Shown here in pieces: positions 9,786 through 18,709 of a DNA stretch of 57,616 bases. Below the pieces are notes generated by a model that was not told the origin of the DNA, made no database searches, and saw only the letters and a program-made list of their open reading frames with translations. Each line of letters opens with the position of its first letter. Positions within the stretch are counted from its first letter, which is position 1. The DNA is from Verrucomicrobiales bacterium. Lineage in GTDB: Bacteria > Verrucomicrobiota > Verrucomicrobiia > Verrucomicrobiales > V1-33. The stretch is from the NCBI GenBank assembly GCA_947460575.1, contig CANHIJ010000007.1:1-57616 (forward strand), in the 5' to 3' direction. The position numbers and the translations under genes are program-made.

Positions 9786-10918
9786 GTCAGCCCGCGGCGG
9801 GGGCGGTGAAGCACCTCTATGTGCACGTCCCCTATTGTCACAAAATTTGCCCTTATTGCTCGTTTTATAAGCACCTGCCGACGAGCGGAGGGTTGGCCAC
9901 CTATGGGGAGGCCCTGCTCGGGGAGGCGCGCCACTGGAAGGCTGGGGGGGTGCCGCTGGCGCTGGAGACGGTCTATTTTGGGGGCGGAACTCCGACCTTG
10001 TTGAGCACGGCGGCGCTGGAGGCCCTGCTCGAGCCGTTGGCGGAGGTGCTGGATTTTTCGGGGGTGAGCGAGTGGACCATGGAGGTGAATCCGCGCACGA
10101 TCACGGAGCAAAAAGCCGCGGCGATGCGGCGCGCCGGGGTGAACCGGGTTAGCTTGGGGGTGCAGGCCTGGGACCGGCCGACCCTGGCGACCCTGGGGCG
10201 AGACCATTCCCCCGAGGAGGCGGCGGAGGCTTTTGCGATCCTGCGCGGCGCGGGCTTTGCGGTGGTGAATGTGGACCTGATGTTTTCCGTTCCCGGCCAG
10301 CCCTTGGCGGCCTGGCGGGAGACTTTGGAGCGGACCATCGCGCTGGGTCCAGATCACGTTTCGGCTTACAATTTGACCTACGAGGAGGACACCGAGTTCT
10401 TTAAGCGTTGTCAGGCGGGGCAATATGCCGTGGAGGAGGACCGGGACGAAGTGTGTTTTGCCACCGCCATGGCATTGCTCGGAGCGGCGGGCTTGGAGCA
10501 CTACGAGATCTCGAACTACGGCCGCCCGGGGAAGGAGTCGCGGCACAATCAGAGTTATTGGGCGGGCTGCGACTACGCGGGGCTGGGGCCGGGGGCGGTC
10601 TCCACGGTGCATCGGCAGCGGTTTAAGAATATTGAGAATACGGCGCTGTGGCAGCAGGGGGCGCTGGCGGGGGCTCCGCTGCGGTGTGAGCACGAGGAGA
10701 TCACGCCTTCCAAGTGGCTGTGTGAACGGCTGGCCCTGGGGCTGCGGACGCGCGAGGGCCTGCCCGCGGCCTGGCTGGCGGAGGTGCCGGAGGCGGTGGC
10801 GCGGTTGGAGGAGGAGGGCTTGGTGGAAACCGGGGGCGGCCGGGTCCGGCTCAGTGCGCGGGGCAAATACGTGGCCGACGGGGTAGCGGCTCACCTCTGG
10901 GAGGCGATGGGGGATTAA
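9773..10918 (+). CDS. hemW: HemW-like radical SAM haem chaperone
   Basis: HemW is a haem-binding radical SAM protein related to HemN and often misnamed coproporphyrinogen oxidase. The 381-residue product carries the CX3CX2C cluster motif as CHKICPYC (C22, C26, C29) followed by SF, and lacks the extra Cys that marks HemN. Further family marks are FGGGTPTLLS, EVNPRT, the RVSLGVQAWD block, the HNQSYW motif typical of HemW, and GLGPGA. The GTG at 9773 has GGAGG at the proper distance; a GTG at 9806 is a weaker alternative. It overlaps the preceding secreted-protein gene by 13 bp. It probably delivers haem to membrane cytochromes, which is plausible beside cytochrome-rich loci but not shown. Confidence 0.92.
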   Translation: MEELGQPAAGAVKHLYVHVPYCHKICPYCSFYKHLPTSGGLATYGEALLGEARHWKAGGVPLALETVYFGGGTPTLLSTAALEALLEPLAEVLDFSGVSEWTMEVNPRTITEQKAAAMRRAGVNRVSLGVQAWDRPTLATLGRDHSPEEAAEAFAILRGAGFAVVNVDLMFSVPGQPLAAWRETLERTIALGPDHVSAYNLTYEEDTEFFKRCQAGQYAVEEDRDEVCFATAMALLGAAGLEHYEISNYGRPGKESRHNQSYWAGCDYAGLGPGAVSTVHRQRFKNIENTALWQQGALAGAPLRCEHEEITPSKWLCERLALGLRTREGLPAAWLAEVPEAVARLEEEGLVETGGGRVRLSARGKYVADGVAAHLWEAMGD

Positions 10919-10980
10919 AAAGGATGGGTTTTTGAGCTTTTTGCTTAGAAGTTTGCCGGGAGGGAGGCTAAGGGGGGAAC

Positions 10981-13014
10981 ATGGCGAAAAATTCACAGGC
11001 AGAAACTCGACAGTGGTGGGCGTTTCCGCTGTTTCACGCGCTGGCGCTGGTGTTGGTGGCGAGTGGGCTGCGCCTGGGGCTAGTGGCGGCGTTTCGGCCG
11101 GAGGGGCTGGGCTGGGGAGAGGCAGGTGGGGCTTTGCTGCGGGGCTGGTGGAGCGACTTGGCGGTGGCGGCGGCGGTGGTCAGTCCCCTGGCCTGGTGGT
11201 GCGCGTGGCGGCGGCGGCCCTGGACGGGGCTGGCTCGGGTGATCCTGGTCGGGGGAGTGGGGGTAGCGTGGTTTGTGCAGGCTTTTTTGTTTGTCAGCGA
11301 GGGCTATTTTTTTGACGAGTTTCTGTCTCGTTTCAACACCGTGGCGATCGACTACTTGATCTACCCGACGGAGGTGGTGACGAATTTATGGGAGAGCTAT
11401 CCGCTCGTTTGGCTGGTGTTGGGCTGCGCGGTGGTGGCGAGTTTGCTGACGTTGGGGTCGCTGCGCTGGGCGGGTCCAGTGGCAGCGGGGCCGGGGCCGG
11501 GGCGGTGGCGTCGGCTGGGCGCCTGGCCGGTGGCCGCGTTAGTGATGGGGGGCTCGGTGGCGCTGATGGATGTGAAATTTAGCCGGGAACGGGTGGTCAA
11601 TGAATTGGCGACCAATGGGGCGGTTTCGGGGTTGAGCGCGGCGTGGTCGCGCAATTTGGCTTACGATGTCTTTTACGCCACCTTGCCGCGCGACCAGGCG
11701 TACGCGGTGGCGCGGGCGGCGCTGGGGGCGCAAGGTGGAGAGTTCAGCGGCCCGCCGCCGCCTGCGGAGCCGACCGGGGGGCCGGATGAGGCCTGGTGGG
11801 AGGCGGCGCGGGCCTCGCTGCAGCGGCGGATTCCAGGTGATCTGGCCCGCCCCAAGCTGAACGTCTGCGTGCTTTTGGAGGAGAGCTTGGGGAGCGAATT
11901 TTTTGGGGCCCTGGGGCGCAAGACGAAGAAGGGCAAGCCGGATACCCTAACGCCTCGGATGGACCGCTTGATGAACGAGGAGGGCTTAGTTTTCGACCAC
12001 ATTTACGCCGATGGGAACCGGACCATCCGAGGGTTCGAGGGGGTGTTTTCCAGCTTTCCGCCGCTGCCAGGGGACTCCATCCTAGCGCGGGACCGCACGG
12101 AAAATGTGGAAACCTTGGCCCGGGTGCTGAAGCGCGACGGCTACCAGTCGCTCTTTCTCTATGGGGGCCACGGGACCTTTGATTTCATTCGGTCCTATGT
12201 CGTTCCTAACGGGTGGGATCGCCTAATTGAGCAGGGCGATTTTGCGAAGCCGGTATTCACAACGGCCTGGGGGGTCAGCGACGAAGACCTCTACAACCGG
12301 GGGCTGGCGGAGATGCGGGCGATGCACCAGAGCGGGCAGCCCTTTTTGGTTTCCTTCATGACGGTGTCGAATCACTTGCCCTTCTCCTATCCGCCAGGGC
12401 GCATTGCGGAGGATCCGGCGGCGCGCAGCCGCAAGCACGCGGTAAAATACGCGGACTGGGCCCTGGGGGACTTTTTTGAGAAGGCTAAGCAGGAGCCCTT
12501 TTGGAAGGACACCGTATTTGTGGTGGTGGCGGACCACGGGGCTCGGGTCTACGGCAGTCAGACCATTCCGCTGAAGAGCTATGAGATTCCGCTAGTGGTG
12601 TTGGGTCCGGCGGCGGTGCCCCAGGCGCGGCGGGTGGGGGCTTTGGGTTGCCAGTTGGATGTCGCTCCCACGGTGCTCGGGCTGATCGGGCGGCCCTACG
12701 ATTCGTTGTTTTTTGGTCGGGATTTGCTGCGGGAGGGGAGCGGGCCGGGCCGGGTGCTGATGCACCACAATCGCTCGATCGGGATTTACGAAGCGGATCG
12801 CCTGGTGGTTTTTGGACTCAATCAGCAGACCTCCGCTTGGCAGGGGGGATTGAAAGGGGCGGAACTGGCGCCCCTGGCGAGCTTGGATGCGGCGGCGCAA
12901 GCGACGGCGCGCCAGGGCATGGCCCTGTTCCGGGTGGCGGACGACCTCTACTTGCAGCGCCGTTACCGGGTGGCCCCGCAGCCCTCGGCGCCGGAAGTCA
13001 CCGCGGCACCTTGA
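10981..13014 (+). CDS. LTA-synthase-like phosphotransferase (sulfatase fold)
   Basis: A 677-residue membrane enzyme. About five hydrophobic segments lie in the first 200 residues, followed by a large extracytoplasmic sulfatase-like domain (about 290-630). Visible catalytic features are the metal Glu in VCVLLEESLGSEFFG, the nucleophile Thr in DGNRTIRGFEGVFSSFPP, and the Asp/His metal site in VVVADHGARVYG. LtaS-family enzymes move phosphoglycerol or similar alcohol-phosphates onto glycans or lipids at the membrane surface. In a Gram-negative cell the likely acceptor is a periplasmic glucan or lipopolysaccharide rather than teichoic acid. A purine-rich GGGGGGAAC lies just before the ATG. A two-component pair follows 59 bp downstream. 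Confidence 0.9.
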   Translation: MAKNSQAETRQWWAFPLFHALALVLVASGLRLGLVAAFRPEGLGWGEAGGALLRGWWSDLAVAAAVVSPLAWWCAWRRRPWTGLARVILVGGVGVAWFVQAFLFVSEGYFFDEFLSRFNTVAIDYLIYPTEVVTNLWESYPLVWLVLGCAVVASLLTLGSLRWAGPVAAGPGPGRWRRLGAWPVAALVMGGSVALMDVKFSRERVVNELATNGAVSGLSAAWSRNLAYDVFYATLPRDQAYAVARAALGAQGGEFSGPPPPAEPTGGPDEAWWEAARASLQRRIPGDLARPKLNVCVLLEESLGSEFFGALGRKTKKGKPDTLTPRMDRLMNEEGLVFDHIYADGNRTIRGFEGVFSSFPPLPGDSILARDRTENVETLARVLKRDGYQSLFLYGGHGTFDFIRSYVVPNGWDRLIEQGDFAKPVFTTAWGVSDEDLYNRGLAEMRAMHQSGQPFLVSFMTVSNHLPFSYPPGRIAEDPAARSRKHAVKYADWALGDFFEKAKQEPFWKDTVFVVVADHGARVYGSQTIPLKSYEIPLVVLGPAAVPQARRVGALGCQLDVAPTVLGLIGRPYDSLFFGRDLLREGSGPGRVLMHHNRSIGIYEADRLVVFGLNQQTSAWQGGLKGAELAPLASLDAAAQATARQGMALFRVADDLYLQRRYRVAPQPSAPEVTAAP

Positions 13015-13073
13015 ACGGAGAGGTTGATTTTGGGGTTTTTTTCCCTGCGGGAAGGCGGATGCGAAGCTACCCT

Positions 13074-13754
13074 ATGGCGATGAACATTTTGGTCGTGGAG
13101 GACGAAGTCAAGGCGGCGGACTTTTTGCGCAAAGCTTTGGGAGCGGAGGGCTTTGGGGTGGATGTGGTCCACCGGGGGGACGTGGCCCTGGAGATGGCTT
13201 TGCGGGGCGGGTATGGGGCTATTGTGTTAGATATTATGCTGCCGGGGCAAGATGGGCTCAGCGTCTTGCGGGCGCTGCGGGAGCGGGGACAGACCACTCC
13301 GGTCTTGCTGCTTTCGGCGCGGAGCCATCTCAGCGAGCGAGTAGATGGGCTCAATGCGGGGGCCGACGATTATTTGGCCAAGCCCTTTGCGCTGGAGGAA
13401 GTGTGCGCCCGGGTCAAGGCTCTGTGCCGCCGGGGCGGCGACCCCCGCGGCAGTTTGCTGCGGGTCGGAAATTTAGTGTTAGACACAAACAGCCGCATTG
13501 CCCAGCGCGGTTCTCTGCGCGTTGAATTGAGCGCCCGGGAGTACCGGCTGTTGGAGTATTTTATGCGCCATTCGGGCCAGGTTTGCACCCGCGCCCTGCT
13601 TCTGGAGAAGGTCTGGGATTACGATTTTGATCCTGGTACTAACTTGATTGACGTCACGGTGCGCCGCCTGCGGGAGCACCTTGAGGGGCCGGGGGAGGTG
13701 GAGTTGATCCACACCGTGCGCGGTCAGGGCTATTTGATGGAGGATCGGGGATGA
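13074..13754 (+). CDS. OmpR/CusR-type response regulator
   Basis: A 226-residue regulator. The receiver domain (about 3-115) has the acidic pair in VVEDE, phospho-acceptor D53 (IVLDIMLPGQDG), the Ser switch in LLLSARS and Lys in YLAKPF. A winged-helix DNA-binding domain (about 130-225) has ELSAREYRLLEYF and the CusR/CopR-like VWDYDFDPGTNLIDV segment, then the HTVRGQGY wing. The ATG at 13074 gives MAMNILVVEDE; ATG 13080 would give the more standard MNILVVEDE, and the frame also has an ATG at 13059. The stop overlaps the kinase start as ATGA, so the two are coupled. The CusR-like C-terminus hints at envelope or metal stress but does not prove it. Confidence 0.95.
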   Translation: MAMNILVVEDEVKAADFLRKALGAEGFGVDVVHRGDVALEMALRGGYGAIVLDIMLPGQDGLSVLRALRERGQTTPVLLLSARSHLSERVDGLNAGADDYLAKPFALEEVCARVKALCRRGGDPRGSLLRVGNLVLDTNSRIAQRGSLRVELSAREYRLLEYFMRHSGQVCTRALLLEKVWDYDFDPGTNLIDVTVRRLREHLEGPGEVELIHTVRGQGYLMEDRG

Positions 13755-14827
13755 GGCTGCGCACGCGCCTATTTTTGTGGTATGGCGGGGCCCTCCTGTT
13801 GGTTTTGATTGTCTTGGTAGTGCACAGCGCGTATGAGATTTACGAGTACTCGCGCCCAATCCAAAAGGCGGCGTGGCACGAAATTAGGGAAGTGATTTTT
13901 GTGGAGTTGGCGGTGGGTTTGCCGCTGATGCTGCTCGGGATGGGGGCGGCGTGGTGGTTCTCGCGGGACATGCTGGAAAAGTTGCAAAAGCTGACGGACG
14001 CGGCCGCAGGTCTGCACGCGGGGCACTTGGAAGTGAACTTGCCCAAGGGGCGTCCGGTGCGCGACGAGGTGGATCGTTTGGGAGAAGTCTTTGGCAGCAT
14101 GGCCGAGCGGCTGCGGGACAGCTTCGCGCACGCCCGGGATTTTACGCTGAATGCCTCGCACGAGCTGAAGACGCCGCTGGCGGTGATGCGGGGGGAAGTG
14201 GAGACCGAGTTGCGCAGCGCGCCCCCCGAGCCCGCGCGGCTGGCCTGGATGGAAAGCTTGTTAGAAGAAATCGACCGCCTGGCGCGGGTGGTTGACGGCC
14301 TGACTTTTTTGGCCAAGGCGGACGCGGGGCAGATTGCCTTTAAGGCGGAGAGCTTGGCGCTAAGCGACCTGGTGCGGGACGCGGCGGAGGATGCGCAATT
14401 TTTGGCCCAGCCGCAGGGGTTGGGGGTGGAGATGGCGCTGGAGGCGGGAGCTTGCCTGGTCTTGGGGGACTGCCACCGCCTGCGGCAGCTGTTGCTCAAC
14501 TTGGTGGACAACGCGATCAAGTACAACCAACCTGGGGGATTTGTCAGGGTGCGGCTCGGTCGGGAGGTGGGCTGGGCGGTGCTGGAGGTGGTCAATCCCG
14601 GGCCAGGGATTCCCCCGGAGTTGGCGGGTCGGGTTTTTGAGCGCTTTTTCCGGGTGGATTCCAGCCGCAGTCAAGCGATTGAAGGGAGCGGCTTGGGGCT
14701 GCACATCGCGCAGTGGATCGTGCAGCGCCACGGGGGGGATATTGGGTTAGCGACGGGGGGAGACGGCCTGACCCGGGCCACGGTGCGGCTTCCCCTAGCT
14801 GGGTCTGGCCGGGGGCTGTGGGGCTGA
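13751..14827 (+). CDS. Sensor histidine kinase
   Basis: A 358-residue inner-membrane kinase. Two transmembrane helices (about 8-28 and 50-69) enclose a periplasmic loop of only about 20 residues. A HAMP segment (about 70-120) follows. HisKA carries phospho-acceptor H137 in NASHELKTPLAVMRGE. The ATPase domain shows the N box LLLNLVDNAIKYN, G1 GPGIPPEL and G2 GSGLGLHIAQWIV. The very short loop implies sensing within the membrane or through a partner protein. The gene overlaps the response regulator by 4 bp. Being next to the LTA-synthase-like gene suggests, but does not prove, control of envelope modification. Confidence 0.95.
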   Translation: MRLRTRLFLWYGGALLLVLIVLVVHSAYEIYEYSRPIQKAAWHEIREVIFVELAVGLPLMLLGMGAAWWFSRDMLEKLQKLTDAAAGLHAGHLEVNLPKGRPVRDEVDRLGEVFGSMAERLRDSFAHARDFTLNASHELKTPLAVMRGEVETELRSAPPEPARLAWMESLLEEIDRLARVVDGLTFLAKADAGQIAFKAESLALSDLVRDAAEDAQFLAQPQGLGVEMALEAGACLVLGDCHRLRQLLLNLVDNAIKYNQPGGFVRVRLGREVGWAVLEVVNPGPGIPPELAGRVFERFFRVDSSRSQAIEGSGLGLHIAQWIVQRHGGDIGLATGGDGLTRATVRLPLAGSGRGLWG

Positions 14828-14882
14828 GGAAGCAGGCATGATCTCGGCTTGTGCGGAGGGGTGAGCCGGGGTGAGGTGAGGG

Positions 14883-15242
14883 ATGAGCGATCCGACCCCA
14901 TCTCCGCTGCCCAGTCGCCGCGCCAATGCCGACTACACCGTGGTGGACCGTTCCCCGGTGCTCTTTCCCGCGGGGGAAATGGTCGAGGTGGGGCAACCCG
15001 ATGCCGCGTGGGAAGGCTGGGTTTGGGTAAGCAATGCCGAGGACCGCGGAACCTATGTGCCGGTGAGCCTGCTGGAGCAACTCAGCGCGACCCAGGCGCG
15101 GCTGCGGGAGCCTTTTCAGGCGGTCGACCTTTGCCTCAAAAAAGGGGAAGCGGTGGAGTGTTTGCGCGAGGTGTGCGGTTGGTTTTGGTGCCGCAGCGCG
15201 GCGGGCGCGGAAGGCTGGGTGCCGGACTATGTGCTCAGCTAG
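14883..15242 (+). CDS. Small SH3-like domain protein
   Basis: A 119-residue cytoplasmic protein without a signal peptide. It appears to hold two tandem SH3-like beta-barrels. The first spans about 16-60 and contains EGWVWVSNAEDRGTYVPVS; the second spans about 75-119 and contains KGEAVECLREVCGWFWCR and ends AEGWVPDYVLS. The G-W-x-P-x-x-x-L ending of each unit is typical of bacterial SH3 and SH3b-type folds. The ATG follows GAGGTGAGGG. It lies 55 bp after the histidine kinase and 40 bp before priA. No specific partner can be named. Confidence 0.8.
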   Translation: MSDPTPSPLPSRRANADYTVVDRSPVLFPAGEMVEVGQPDAAWEGWVWVSNAEDRGTYVPVSLLEQLSATQARLREPFQAVDLCLKKGEAVECLREVCGWFWCRSAAGAEGWVPDYVLS

Positions 15243-15282
15243 GCGAAAAGATTCGGCGGCTCGGCGCTTTCTTTTTTTTGTT

Positions 15283-17547
15283 ATGGCGGACGATGAATTG
15301 CCCTTGGGACCGGCCGGGCCGCGGCTCCTGCCGATGGCGGCGCGGGTGCTTTTGGACGGGGCGGTGGCGGACTTGGAATTCGACTACGCGATTCCGCCGG
15401 AGTTGGACGGGGTGGCCCCGGGGAGTCGGGTCAGCGTGCCGCTGCGGCAGCGCACTGCGACGGGGACGGTGCTGGTGGTGTATCCGGCGGCGGAAGCGGA
15501 GGTTCCTCGGCTGAAGCCGCTTTTGGGATTGCTCTCCGAGCGGGTGATGATTCCGCGGGCGCTGATGGAGTTTGGGAAGTGGGTTTCGGAGTACTACTGC
15601 GCTCCGCTGGAGAGCGTCATGCGGGCCATGCTGCCGGAGGCGGTGCGGGAGGAAAAGCACAGCGAAAAGCGGCGGCTCGCGGTGCGCCTGCTGCGGGAGC
15701 CGAGCGAGGAGGAACGCACTGCCCTCGCTAAAAAGGCGCCCAAGCAGGCGGAAGTCCTCGCGGCGCTGCAACTTGCGGGCGGGTCGGCGGCGGCGGCGCT
15801 TTTTTCGGGGGCGGCTCTCAAGGGATTGCGCGAGAAGGCCTGGGTGGAGATTGCGGAGGAGGCGGTGGCCCGCGACCCCTATGAGGGCGAGCGCTTTATT
15901 AGCACCAAGGCCCTATCTTTAAATCAGGCGCAGCACCACGCCCTGCTCGCGGTGTTGGAGGCGGTGCGCGAGCCGCGGGCCGCCAAGCCGATGCTGCTCT
16001 TTGGGGTGACGGGCAGCGGCAAGACGGAAGTTTACTTGCAGGCGGCTCACCGGGTGCTGGAGCAGGGGCGCAGTGTTTTGGTGTTAGTGCCGGAGATTTC
16101 CCTCACTCCGCAAACGGTGGAGCGCTTTAAGAGCCGCTTCGCGGAAATGCAGGACCGGGTGGCGGTGCTGCACAGCCACCTCGGGCAGGGCGAGCGCTTC
16201 GACGAGTGGCACCGCATTCAGCGCGGGCAGGCCCGCATTGTGATCGGGGCCCGCAGCGCGCTCTTTGCCCCGCTCGAGGACCTCGGGCTGATCATCGTCG
16301 ACGAAGAGCACGAGGGTTCGTACAAGCAGGAGCAGCCGCCCCGCTATCAAGCGCGGGATGCCGCGGTGGTGCGGGCCCGCCTGGAGGGCTGCGCCATCTT
16401 GCTGGGCAGTGCCACCCCGGCGCTGGAGTCCTGGCACAATGCCCAGCGCGGCAAATACGCCCTGCTGCGCCTCCCCGAGCGCGCCGACGACGCCAAACTT
16501 CCCCTGGTGCGCATCATCGATATGCGCTCGGAAAAAAAGCGCGCTGCCAAGGGCAGTCCGGCGATTCTAAGCGAGCGGCTGCGCATCGCCATCGACCAGA
16601 GGCTCACCAAGGGGGAGCAGACCATCCTATTTCTCAATCGGCGCGGATTTGCTAGTAGTATCGTTTGTCAAGCGTGCGGCTACGTGGTGAAGTGCTCCCA
16701 CTGCGAAATCGCCATGACGGTGCACCGCGAACTGGGCCGCCTGGTGTGCCACGTCTGCGGCTTTCAGAAGTTGACCCCGCAGAAGTGCCCGGAGTGCCGC
16801 GATCCTGCCATTTTGCTCGCGGGCTACGGCACCGAGCGGGTTGAGGAGACTTTGCGCAAGGTCTTTGCCCGCGCCCGCATCGCCCGGGTGGACGCCGACA
16901 GCATGGCCCAAAAGCACACCCTGCGCGACACCTTGCATGCCTTTAAAACCGGAAAGTTAGACCTGCTGGTGGGAACGCAGATGATCGCCAAGGGACTCCA
17001 TTTTCCTAACGTAACTTTGGTGGGTATTCTCAACGCCGACATGGGGCTGCACATTCCCGACTTCCGCGCCGGGGAGCGCACGTTTTCGCTCCTGACGCAA
17101 GTGGCGGGGCGGGCCGGGCGGGGCGAGTTGATGGGCGAGGTGGTGGTGCAGAGCTTTACGCCGCACCACCCCTCGATCCAATTTGCCCGGCAGCACGACT
17201 ACGAGGGCTTCAGCGTCCAGGAACTGGAATTTCGCCGCCAGTGCGGCTACCCGCCCTATGGGCATGCGGTGTTAGTGACGGTGCGCAGCGAGCGAGAAAA
17301 CCTGGCGGAATTTTCGCTGAAGACGCTGCACGCCAAATTGGCCAAGATTTTCCCTCCGGAAATTCTCCTGGGCGAACCGGCGCCCAGCCCATTGGTGAAG
17401 TCGCACGACCAATACCGCTTTCAAATCCTGATTCGGGCGCGCCAGGCGCGGCAGATTACCGATCCGCTGATGGCGGCCTTGGGGTCCTTGAAGATGCCCA
17501 AGGAGGTGATCGCCACGGTCGATGTGGACCCGGTGAACTTGGGTTAG
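15283..17547 (+). CDS. priA: Primosomal protein N' (replication restart helicase PriA)
   Basis: PriA is the 3'-to-5' helicase that recognises stalled forks and reloads the replicative helicase. The 754-residue product has the N-terminal 3'-DNA-binding domain, Walker A GVTGSGKTEVY near residue 241, the DEEH box continuing into HEGSYKQEQPPRYQARD, and four zinc-binding Cys pairs (CQAC, CSHC, CHVC, CPEC) across about 459-506. Helicase motifs GTQMIAKGLHFPNVTLVG and QVAGRAGRG follow. I chose the ATG at 15283 (MADDELP); the frame extends upstream into the preceding gene, but those residues are not PriA-like. All key residues are present, so it should be active. Confidence 0.97.
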   Translation: MADDELPLGPAGPRLLPMAARVLLDGAVADLEFDYAIPPELDGVAPGSRVSVPLRQRTATGTVLVVYPAAEAEVPRLKPLLGLLSERVMIPRALMEFGKWVSEYYCAPLESVMRAMLPEAVREEKHSEKRRLAVRLLREPSEEERTALAKKAPKQAEVLAALQLAGGSAAAALFSGAALKGLREKAWVEIAEEAVARDPYEGERFISTKALSLNQAQHHALLAVLEAVREPRAAKPMLLFGVTGSGKTEVYLQAAHRVLEQGRSVLVLVPEISLTPQTVERFKSRFAEMQDRVAVLHSHLGQGERFDEWHRIQRGQARIVIGARSALFAPLEDLGLIIVDEEHEGSYKQEQPPRYQARDAAVVRARLEGCAILLGSATPALESWHNAQRGKYALLRLPERADDAKLPLVRIIDMRSEKKRAAKGSPAILSERLRIAIDQRLTKGEQTILFLNRRGFASSIVCQACGYVVKCSHCEIAMTVHRELGRLVCHVCGFQKLTPQKCPECRDPAILLAGYGTERVEETLRKVFARARIARVDADSMAQKHTLRDTLHAFKTGKLDLLVGTQMIAKGLHFPNVTLVGILNADMGLHIPDFRAGERTFSLLTQVAGRAGRGELMGEVVVQSFTPHHPSIQFARQHDYEGFSVQELEFRRQCGYPPYGHAVLVTVRSERENLAEFSLKTLHAKLAKIFPPEILLGEPAPSPLVKSHDQYRFQILIRARQARQITDPLMAALGSLKMPKEVIATVDVDPVNLG

Positions 17548-17616
17548 GCGCGGGGGCGGCATGGGGGCGGCGGAAATACCCTGCAGGGGAGTCAAAATGG
17601 GTTTAGGGTGAGGCCT

Positions 17617-17877
17617 ATGATGGACCCCACGCTTGCCGAGAAGATCATGCACCTCCGAGTCGCCATTGAGCAAGCCGAGGGCTTGCCGCCCGAGCAGCGC
17701 GGGGAACTGCAGCACGCTCTGGAGGAGTTGGCGCAATCCCTTGCGGGCGAGGAAGCGGGGCAACTGGCGCCGCTGCAGCAGCTGGAAAAAAGCCTGTTGG
17801 AGTTGGAGGCTAAGCATCCCGATGCCGCGCAGCTCTTGCAGGGGCTGGCGGAGGTGCTGGGGCGGATCGGGCTGTGA
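17617..17877 (+). CDS. Small helical protein, DUF4404-like
   Basis: An 86-residue, strongly amphipathic, probably all-helical cytoplasmic protein rich in Leu, Glu and Ala. The overall pattern, ending with ELEAKHPDAAQLLQGLAEVL and then G-R-I-G-L, matches what I recall of DUF4404: a short protein with a fE-x-x-HP block followed by a helix and a final lG(I/L). ATG codons at 17617 and 17620 both follow the purine-rich GGGTGAGG; a GTG at 17608 is less likely. It sits 69 bp after priA. Function is unknown. Confidence 0.75.
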   Translation: MMDPTLAEKIMHLRVAIEQAEGLPPEQRGELQHALEELAQSLAGEEAGQLAPLQQLEKSLLELEAKHPDAAQLLQGLAEVLGRIGL

Positions 17878-18043
17878 GGTGGGAGGTGGGAGGCGGGTGG
17901 GTCGGCTTGCGGCGCGGCGGCGTTTTGCCTTGGAGGTGACCGGGACGTGGGCCAGGCTTGCGGGGCTGGGGTCGTTGGGAGGGTGGGTTGGCTGGCTTTG
18001 GAGCGCGGGGAGTTTAAATTTATAAGATATGATAGGAAGTCGA

Positions 18044-18412
18044 ATGAAGCTAAACGTTATTTTGGTGGCGGCGCTGGGCTCAGCAGGGCTGGGTTTGGGC
18101 GGCTGGGCCCAGGCGGGCCTGCCGGGGGGTTGGGCGGCGGTGGCGCGGCCCACCAAGGAGTGCGCGGCGGCGGCCACTTTTGCGGTCCAGGAGCAAGGGA
18201 AGGCGATGGCCAAGCAAAGCGGGGCCCGCGCCAAGAAGTTGGCGTTGCTCCAGGTTTTGGGGGCGGAGGAGCAGGTGGTGGCGGGAGTGCGGTACCGCTT
18301 AAAGCTGAAGGTGAAGGTCGGTGACGCGGAAAAGGTGGCTCAGGCCGAGGTGTGGTGGCAGGCGTGGAGAAAGCCAGATCCGCACCAGCTCCTCAAGTGG
18401 ACCTGGAAGTAA
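18044..18412 (+). CDS. Secreted cystatin-like protein
   Basis: A 122-residue exported protein. The signal peptide (about 1-24) ends WAQA before a mature N-terminus of GLPGGW. The mature domain has the cystatin signature: GGW near the N-terminus (28-30), an amphipathic helix containing ATFAVQEQGKAM that resembles the phytocystatin AxFAVxE helix, the papain-binding loop QVVAG (77-81) followed by the strand VRYRLKLKVKV, and Trp residues in VWWQAWRKPDP near the C-terminus. Cystatins inhibit papain-type cysteine proteases by inserting these three elements in the active site. A periplasmic or extracellular inhibitor is therefore inferred. The ATG at 18044 follows AGGAAG; an in-frame ATG at 18029 would place five polar residues ahead of the signal. 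Confidence 0.78.
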   Translation: MKLNVILVAALGSAGLGLGGWAQAGLPGGWAAVARPTKECAAAATFAVQEQGKAMAKQSGARAKKLALLQVLGAEEQVVAGVRYRLKLKVKVGDAEKVAQAEVWWQAWRKPDPHQLLKWTWK

Positions 18413-18453
18413 GGTGAGCGGCGGCCGGGGGACGCTGTCGGAGTCGGTTTTAT

Positions 18454-18658
18454 GGCGCCCCTACAGGGCTTGGATTCCTTTGGTGCTGGGAAAAACCCAG
18501 GGCGTTGCCCTGGGCTGAGGGATGCCGCCCCCTGGGGGCGCAGATGCGCGCCCCGCTGGGTCGCGGTTTCGCAGCGCCATCGGCGCGGCCTGCGCCTGCC
18601 CAGGGCAACGCCCTGGGTTATTCGGCCAAAAAGCGAACCTAGCCCTGAAGGAGCGACC
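18454..18658. repeat. Composite REP-like element with nested inverted repeats
   Basis: Outer arms GGCGCCCCTACAGGGCTTGG (18454-18473) and CCTAGCCCTGAAGGAGCGAC (18638-18657) are imperfect inverted copies. Just inside them lie two perfect palindromes, CCCAGGGCGTTGCCCTGGG (18496-18514) and CCCAGGGCAACGCCCTGGG (18599-18617), which are exact reverse complements of each other. The centre has further GC palindromes. The whole can fold as a cruciform with secondary hairpins. This is the layout of REP/BIME elements mobilised in trans by Y1-type transposases; no such transposase gene is in the window. Confidence 0.75.
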
Positions 18659-18709
18659 TCATCGGTGGGCCCCATCGCGCTCTTTTCCAACAAAGAAACC
18701 TAAAAACGG

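Noticed and set aside
12648..13073. Upstream extension of the response regulator
   Set aside because: The extension lies inside the LTA-synthase-like gene in another frame and has no receiver-domain similarity.
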